This document shows positions 37,721 through 44,522 of a stretch of 44,522 nt of DNA, in pieces (positions within the stretch are counted from its first letter, which is position 1; each line of letters opens with the position of its first letter). A program made the translations under genes and the position numbers. This DNA comes from Hepatocystis sp. ex Piliocolobus tephrosceles (taxonomy: Eukaryota > Apicomplexa > Aconoidasida > Haemosporida > Plasmodiidae): positions 3,260 to 47,781 of the forward strand of contig CABPSV020000009.1 in NCBI GenBank assembly GCA_902459845.2, given 5' to 3'. A model generated the notes under the pieces. It worked only from the letters and a program-made list of their open reading frames with translations, ran no database searches and was not told the DNA's origin.

Positions 37721-37754
37721 ATTGCATATACAATTTTGACCGTATTAGTATAAA

Positions 37755-40700
37755 ATGGAAATCCTAAAGAATAAAAGAAATATACGGTACGAATGTGAGT
37801 TAGATAAGATAAAAAAAAAAAAAAAAGATAACTTATTAATCTTGAACATTTTGAATAAAAGAATAAATTATATTTGTTATATTTTAAAAAGCGATTATAG
37901 AAATATTATAAATGATGTAAATCATGAAAATAAGAATTCGTTAGAGACTTGTTTTTATTATTGTAAATCTTATATATCATTTTTACTTTTGTATTACCCA
38001 TATATTCATAATTATATAAAATGTTTACGAAATAACAGTTTCAGGATATATAAAAACTTTTACAAATATATTTTAAATATACAAAATAATTTTTATTCAT
38101 TAATTTTTAAGTTACGAGTTATTGACGAAATACAATCAAACCATTGTTCAAATTATAGTAGCGAAAATGATGGTATAGAAAAAAAAAATACCAATAGCAT
38201 CAGTTGTTATAACGACGGTAGTAGCTACTACAATGACTACACAAGTTGCTATAATGAAGAGAGTATAAAAAATACACATACTGGATCACATGACAATACG
38301 AATGATCATAATAAAAATGACACATCGCATATGCTACTTGTACTAAACACTGTACAGTTTTTTGATAATTGGACACAAAATAATTTTATTAAAATATTAT
38401 TTTCTAGAGTATATGTAAAAAAATATCACAAAAGTATTTTCAAAATAATGAATATAATTTTGTTTTATTATTCTTTGCCATCTTTTTCTTTTTCGCTTGA
38501 CTTTTTTGAAAAGTATCATAATAAAAAGAAAAAAATAGACAGTACGCATGAGCATAATGATAGAAAAAGGGATCATAGAAAACGAAATAATCATAACAAA
38601 AAAGATACTCTCGAATTTTTATATCTTAACAACGGTTTTGAAAATAAAAACAAACGAACGTTTAAAAAATTTTATTTTAAAACGCCATTCTTTAAGCACG
38701 TTTTTGTTCCAACTATATACTTGAATGATTATGATAAAAATATAAAAATTATAAAAAGAAATAAATTGGTTAAAATTGTAGGAAATAAAAAATATAGTAA
38801 CAATAAAAACAATAGAAATAGTGGTAACAATAAGGGTAAGGAAAAAAAAAACGAAGTGACATTTTTATCTGATATTAGTGTCAGTGTAAGTAGTGAACAA
38901 AGTGTAAGCTGTTTAAGTGACTCAGAAGAAGAAAAGGAAGTAAACACGTTTTTAAAACAACTGTATAGGAAAACAAATAATATAAATGTTGACACAAATG
39001 AAAAAGAATGGCTCAATAACAAAAAGCATATTAACAGTTCAGGTATATATCATAATAAAGAATGTATAACAGAAACAGAAAAAAGTAATATGCATAATGA
39101 TACTATATTAAAAAATGGTTTACCTATGTCAGCAGATGACATGAGTGCTGAAATGATTCGTACTACATACACAGAAGTTAATGACAACACTGTGCATGTC
39201 TCTCAGGACAATAAAAATACTTCAAATTACTATTCTAACTTAAACATAAACAAAAACTTTATTAAATTTTTAAGAATTTGTATAAAGCAAAATAAACCAT
39301 TAAAAGAGATAAAAAAGGTATATGGGGAATATGTTCTAAATGATTTGCAAAAATTTATATTGTATGGGAAATCAAATAAAAGTAACGATCGTAGTGGAAG
39401 TAATAAAGAAGGTATTAGTAACTCGTCTTGTATACACAACACGTATGATAAAAAGATTTTATTCATTTTTGACGCATGGAAATCGTTAATAAACTTTAAC
39501 GACTGTGATGATAATAAAAACACATTAATCCATAAAGCTTGCTTAGTTTCAAATCTAAATTTAATTTATCTTCTTTTACATTTAAATGTTAACTTAATAA
39601 TGTATAATGAGAAATATGAACTGCCTTTACATTGTACAATTTATAATTGCGATAGATATATTTTTTTATTACTATTGCATAATACGATAGAATATATATT
39701 TTTTTATTACGTCGAATTATATAATGATAAAAAGAGCGAAAAAAAACGTACCAACAAAGGAATAAAAATAAAGGGTAGCACAAAAAATGTTGTTAATAAT
39801 GATACCCCAATGGATAGTAACTTACAAAAACAGTTGAATAGTAAAAATAACAACGTTAATTACAATAAGAATTACATTAAAAATGGTTTTTTTTATCATA
39901 AAAAAGTGAACAAAAAATTTATAGTTACTATCATCAAATTATATTTAAGTGTTATAGTAAAAATAATAGAATTAGGGAACTTTGAACTTCTAAAAATATT
40001 ATTTAATTATAATAAATATATTTTTTGTTATATATTAAATCATGCAGATATGTTTTTATTTTTGTGTTCAGTTGCATCTATATACAACTGTGTAAATAAA
40101 TTTATAACATATTATGATAATATATTAAGTAATAACGAAAATAGCTATCTGTATAATAATTCTTGTCATAAAAAAAAACTGAAAAAGAGAAAAAACGATG
40201 ATAATAATAATAATATGGCTATTAAGAAAAACAGAAGAGATGTTAAAGAAGAACATGAGATGAAGCTTGTCGATACACAAACGGATGTTAAAACAGACAA
40301 TGGTACAAACTACAGTATTAACTACAATATAGACGATAATACAAATGTGAACGAACATGATAACACAGCCGATGTACAATACAAACAAAATGAACAAACT
40401 AATGATTGTACAAATTTGTGTATTAAAAATAATACATTTGGAAACATACCAGTGAAGGATAAAAAACATGAGGTGAGTACCAGTTCTAATGTTAGTGCCA
40501 ATGTAAGCCTAAGTAACACCCAAGAAATAAAGAAAAACAAACACAACAACATAATAACCGACTTTTTAAAAAGCCGATATATTAAAAAAAAAATAGACAA
40601 ACAAAACCACGTTGAAATATTTTACTCTTACGAATGTGTGAAACATATTTTTGTACCTGAACCAATTGATGAACCTTATGTAAGAAGTAAAATAAAAAAT

Positions 40701-43651
40701 AATATACCTGAGAACTCAAGTAGGTTAGATGTATTAATTAGTAATGAACATGGTATATTAAAAGCAAACACTTTTTTTAATTTTCATATGACCAAATCAG
40801 AAAGAAAAGCATGTCCTAGTGACCTATTAAGAGTACACGATATTTCCTATTTAAAAATGTTATTAGACAAAATAAAAATGTGTTATGCAAACACTTTTGA
40901 TTATACTTTTTACAATAGTTTTTTACAATTAACAAAAAATAAACCAACAAATTATTTACTAACGTCTGAAAATTATATGCAAACAGATAATTATGAAAAA
41001 AACAAGAGTGAACATTTAAAACTGTTAAAACATAACACTATCACTCTTAGTACCGTGTATAGTGACAATGGCGAAAAAGGCAACATCAGTAATGATCATA
41101 ATACCATACATAGTGATATTAGTGGCAATAGTAGTAGTAATGGTAATAACACACATATGGAAAAAAGCATAGAGCCTAATAACGTATACTCTTTTAATAA
41201 CGATACTAATAGTGGTATATTAACAAATGGTCAAATAACACATGATAATAAAAAAGATGAACAATCGTGCAAGTCCTTACCTCAAACAGAAAAAATGCAC
41301 CAAGAGTGTACTAATAGCTATGTAGGCTACGAACCAAAAACACCAGAACAACCTATGGAACACTGCAAATATAACGAGCACACTGAACAAAGTAAAACAG
41401 CCAAGGATAATATATTGGTGCCCAACAATAAAACAACAACAACGACAGCGGCAACGACAGCGGCAACAACAGCGGCAACGACAGCGGCAACAACAGCGGC
41501 AACGACAGCGGCAACGACAGCAACAACAACAGCGGCAACGACAATGACAGTGACAACTACAGAAACAACTACAGAAACAACTACAAATAGGAACTGTGTA
41601 AGTCAGTGTGGTCAAATACGAAGCGATAACAACCAATTACCAAGCAACTACGAAAATATACAAAACACCTCCGAAATTAAAAAAATAAAGCAATTTAATA
41701 GCAATAGTATTGTCCATAAAGAAAAGACAGAAAAATTGATATTATTAGATAACGACACTTTTGTCAATAAGCATTCATTTAATTGTGCATTAAGTGCAAG
41801 TGGCACTGTTTTAAAAGCGGTTGATTATATATATGCAGAAAAAAATAAGATACTTAAAAGGATAGCAAACTGGGAATTGAAAAATGGAAAGACTAGTTGT
41901 ATAACGAGTTGTGCAACCAGTTGTGAAACCAGTTGCAACGAATGTTACGATAACAGTAACCAGAAAAAGTGTAACACCAATTTTAAAAAGAAAATTTTTT
42001 GTGTGGTTAGACCCCCAGGACATCATCTTGGCACGTTTGGTGCTGCTCAATTTAATTCAACTGATGAAGATAGAGCTGCAGGAAGCCAAGGTTTTTGTAT
42101 ACTAAATAATGTAGCCATAGGTATGTCTTATGCAAAATATAAATATGACGAATTTAAAAAAATAGCTATTATAGACTTTGATATACATCATGGTAATGGA
42201 ACTGAACAAATAATAAGAAATGTTGGTTTAAAAAAAATAAAAATAAATGATTATATTGATATATATAGTTGGAAAGGTTGGAAAGATTCAGAAGACAAAA
42301 AAAATATATTTTTCAGTTCTATTCATGCATTTGATGGATATTTTTATCCAGGAACTGGTTCAGATACCGTAGAATTAGAACCATATATTATTAATGTCAC
42401 ACTGAAAAAAAATATGAATGAACAGAATTTTTTAGAATTATTTCATAGTAATATTTTAATACATTTATATCATTTTGAACCTGATTTATTATTTTTATCA
42501 GCAGGTTTTGATGGTCATAAATTAGATTATGTTAATAATGGTTTTGTGAAAAAAAAAACTTCTACTTATTTTCACCTAACTAATTTAATATTATCTTTAC
42601 AAAATAAATTAAATTTTCCTATTATAAGTGTATTAGAAGGTGGGTATAATACGTCTAGTGACATGGCATCTGTTTTTAGTTTATCAGTACTTGAGCATTT
42701 GTTAGCTTTTTATTATAGCGATATATCCTTTGTAACTCCCGAAAACAGGAGGGGTAATGAAAAAACATTACAAGACCCGATGATGTACCGTTCCGATTAT
42801 TCGATGAGAAACCAAATAAATAAAACTCATAATGGTAAAACTATTAGTAGTAGTAGTAGAACTAGTAACTGTAGCAATTACAGACGCAGTCGATCAAACG
42901 TGGTTAAAAAGAATGTAATGAAATTTCCATATATATGCATAGGAAAAAAAAAAATAGAAATAATGTTTAATAAATATTTTAATATTTTTAAAGAAAAAAA
43001 TAGAGAAACGACTAATTTAAATTTAACAAAACAAGTACTTGATTATGAAAAGTATTTAGAACAATTCGATCGTAAACAAAATAACATAAAAAATAAAATG
43101 AATAATTTATTACTTAAACATATGACATATCTGAAAAAACTACTAAATGAAAGTAATATAAATTTTAGTAATATAGAAAAAATTATATTACCATTAGATT
43201 GTTACTTTTATGAAATAATGAAGTATTTTAAAATCAAATTAAAAAAAAAAATAAATAAAAACCATCATAATGAGTTATTACAAAATGCTGACAACTATTT
43301 TTCTTTTTTAAACAACCCATCAAATCTATGCAATTTCAAATCATCCTTTATTCAAAAGTAAACTTAAAAAAAAAAAAAAAAAAAAAAAAAGGACACTGTT
43401 GTACAATGTTGCATTGTATACATAATGCGTGCATATATATTAATATATATATATGTATATGCACAAACTTTTTTTTAGTGTTGCACTGATAGATAATTTG
43501 AATTATGGACCTTTATATCATGTGCATTATTTTATATGCATTCATTTATATGTTTTTTTTTTTTTTTTTTTTTTTTTTTCTTTTTTATTTGTATAGGCAT
43601 CCCTCATCAAGCCATAAATTCAGTGATCTATGGACTCTTCCAATGAGTTAA
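37755..43651 (+). CDS. Class II histone deacetylase with ankyrin-like segment (HDA1-like)
   Basis: The main exon 37755-43357 codes 1867 residues. A phase-matched mini-exon, 43597-43651, probably adds KHPSSSHKFSDLWTLPMS in place of the immediate stop at 43359-43361, making 1885. An ankyrin-like segment at about 584-650 reads DDNKNTLIHKACLVSNLNLI and then YELPLHCTI. The deacetylase domain spans about 953-1655, split by a 300-residue low-complexity insertion (about 1050-1330, with Thr/Ala repeats). Catalytic parts are all present: VRPPGHHLGTFG with the His pair (about 1417), FCILNNVAIG, IDFDIHHGNGTEQ with zinc ligands (about 1472), SAGFDGH with the zinc Asp (about 1582) and LEGGY with the catalytic Tyr (about 1628). 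The HHGNGT and EGGY forms are class II. It should remove acetyl groups from lysines. P. falciparum HDA1 (chromosome 14) is the likely counterpart; Hda2 differs by an inositol-phosphate kinase-like domain. Confidence 0.92.
41433..41585 (+). repeat. In-frame ACAGCGGCA repeat coding Thr-Ala-Ala
   Basis: About ten nine-base units of ACAACAGCGGCA and ACGACAGCGGCA type code (Thr-Thr/Ala-Ala)n in the insertion of the HDAC domain, followed by ACAACTACAGAA units coding TTETTETT. The GCG-containing unit is unusually GC-rich for this window, and its minus strand is open and Arg/Cys-rich by chance. Confidence 0.9.
41892..41949 (+). repeat. In-frame 12-bp repeat coding TSCx, Cys every fourth residue
   Basis: Four units of ACxAGTTGTxxx type code TSCI, TSCA, TSCE and TSCN, followed by EC, at about residues 1380-1397 of the HDAC. 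The result is C-x3-C-x3-C-x3-C-x2-C, placed about twenty residues before the VRPPGHH motif. Confidence 0.9.
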
Positions 43652-44309
43652 AAAAAAAATATATATATATATATATATATTTACATATATTTATATGTAA
43701 ACGTATATATTGCTTTATAAAGGTATAAACATATTATACTTTCTTTTCTCTTTATTTATATTAACAAGTTGTGTGTATATAACACATTCGCTTGATATAT
43801 ATAATGTATATACTACATTTATGTTTATGTTCTTAATTTTTTAAGAAAATAAATGATGTGTTATTTTTGTTATATTGCGTGAATGCAATTTAATTGATTT
43901 ACCTTATGCGTTTTGTTTTTACTATTTTTAATTTTGTGTTCTTCATTTAGCTAACTTAGCCTCTATTATATTTACCAATTTATCCATTTATTTATTTATC
44001 CATTAATTTATTTATTAATTTTATTCATGATTATAACTACGCGTTGAAAAAATAATGTAAGCATTTTTAGAAACACGATGGTGAACAATAATCATAAAAG
44101 TAGTAGTATACCTTTACATATTTAAATTACGTTTTTGTTTTATTTGCCTTTATTCTTTATCATTTAACCCACTCAGATTATATATATATGTGAACGTACA
44201 CATTTAATTGTTCATTTTACACATTTTTATTTATATATTCAGTTTTTGTTTCTTTTTAAAACTTCCTCAAACTTTCAACGTTCACCTATTTTTTTTATCC
44301 ATTTTAAAT

Positions 44310-44341
<32 letters not shown>

Positions 44342-44342
44342 C

Positions 44343-44373
<31 letters not shown>

Positions 44374-44486
44374 CATCAAGTTATATATTCCTTTTATTTA
44401 TTTATTTTTTATTTTTTTTTCTTCCGTACATTTTTAATAAAGTTTGTTATTATGTACTAATTAACTGATTGTATCAAAAGCACATT

Positions 44487-44517
<31 letters not shown>

Positions 44518-44522
44518 TTAGA
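43652..44522. other. 3' flank of HDAC, no gene
   Basis: It contains (TA)n at 43660-43680, TTTATTTATCCATT-type repeats near 43975-44020, and poly-T tracts at 44311-44341, 44346-44373 and 44490-44516. The open frames at 44208-44468 are Phe-rich and created by poly-T. Nothing else is supported up to the window end. Confidence 0.7.

Larger units (their letters stand above)
36762..37754. other. Intergenic region, PDI to HDAC
   Basis: The PDI 3' flank starts with the AATAAAG array, then four GATC decamers (37006-37045), T-rich text, and (TA)n at 37674-37714 just before the HDAC start. Both genes point right. I see no gene here. Confidence 0.75.

Noticed and set aside
41277..41636. 119-codon Cys/Arg-rich minus-strand ORF
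   Set aside because: It is the reverse frame of the Thr-Ala repeat in the HDAC insertion. The plus strand has a recognisable enzyme in frame on both sides.
44208..44468. Phe-rich ORFs near the right end
   Set aside because: They are translations of poly-T tracts.

Overview
This window is nuclear chromosome sequence from a malaria parasite of the genus Plasmodium or a close haemosporidian. The evidence is extreme A+T content with long poly-A/T and (TA)n tracts, Asn- and Lys-rich low-complexity insertions in conserved proteins, short introns with T-rich acceptors, and typical Plasmodium gene content (apicoplast-targeted ribosomal protein, P2 protein ending in DDLGFSLFG). The P2 protein is similar to the P. 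falciparum protein as I remember it, but not identical, so another species is likely. I cannot name the species.

I recognise ten protein genes. From left to right they are: a TRAPP II subunit TRAPPC10/Trs130-like gene (+, two exons, 3222-9910); CCDC124/Lso2-like ribosome factor (+, seven exons, 11412-13275); bacterial-type ribosomal protein L9, probably apicoplast (-, three exons, 14546-15467); a YTH-domain m6A reader (-, seven exons, 17306-19316); an SBP2-like L7Ae protein (+, 20682-22484); 60S acidic ribosomal protein P2 (-, 23466-23804); asparagine synthetase (-, two exons, 26521-28588); an inositol polyphosphate 5-phosphatase that breaks off before its second catalytic motif (+, 30817-33252 plus missing exons); a PDI-family protein (+, four exons, 34438-36761); and a class II histone deacetylase with an ankyrin-like segment (+, 37755-43651, with a likely C-terminal mini-exon). 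A very weak candidate, the 3' end of a minus-strand gene, lies at 63-409. There is one 100-N assembly gap at 13697-13796. I see no tRNA, rRNA, transposon or CRISPR.

The genes do not form an operon or single pathway. Several act on translation and RNA: CCDC124, L9, YTH, SBP2, P2 and asparagine synthetase. TRAPPC10 and PDI act in the secretory route, and the HDAC acts on chromatin. From memory of P. falciparum gene numbers, the block from YTH to asparagine synthetase lies on chromosome 3, whereas PDI-14 and HDA1 lie near one another on chromosome 14. If that is right, a synteny junction falls between about 28.6 and 34.4 kb.

I found no clearly new multi-gene system. The observations most worth checking are the synteny junction, the 5-phosphatase that lacks its C-terminal catalytic half, a four-tract G-quadruplex-like array between the divergent YTH and SBP2 genes, a Cys-repeat insertion inside the HDAC domain, and a tandem array of AATAAA signals after the PDI gene.
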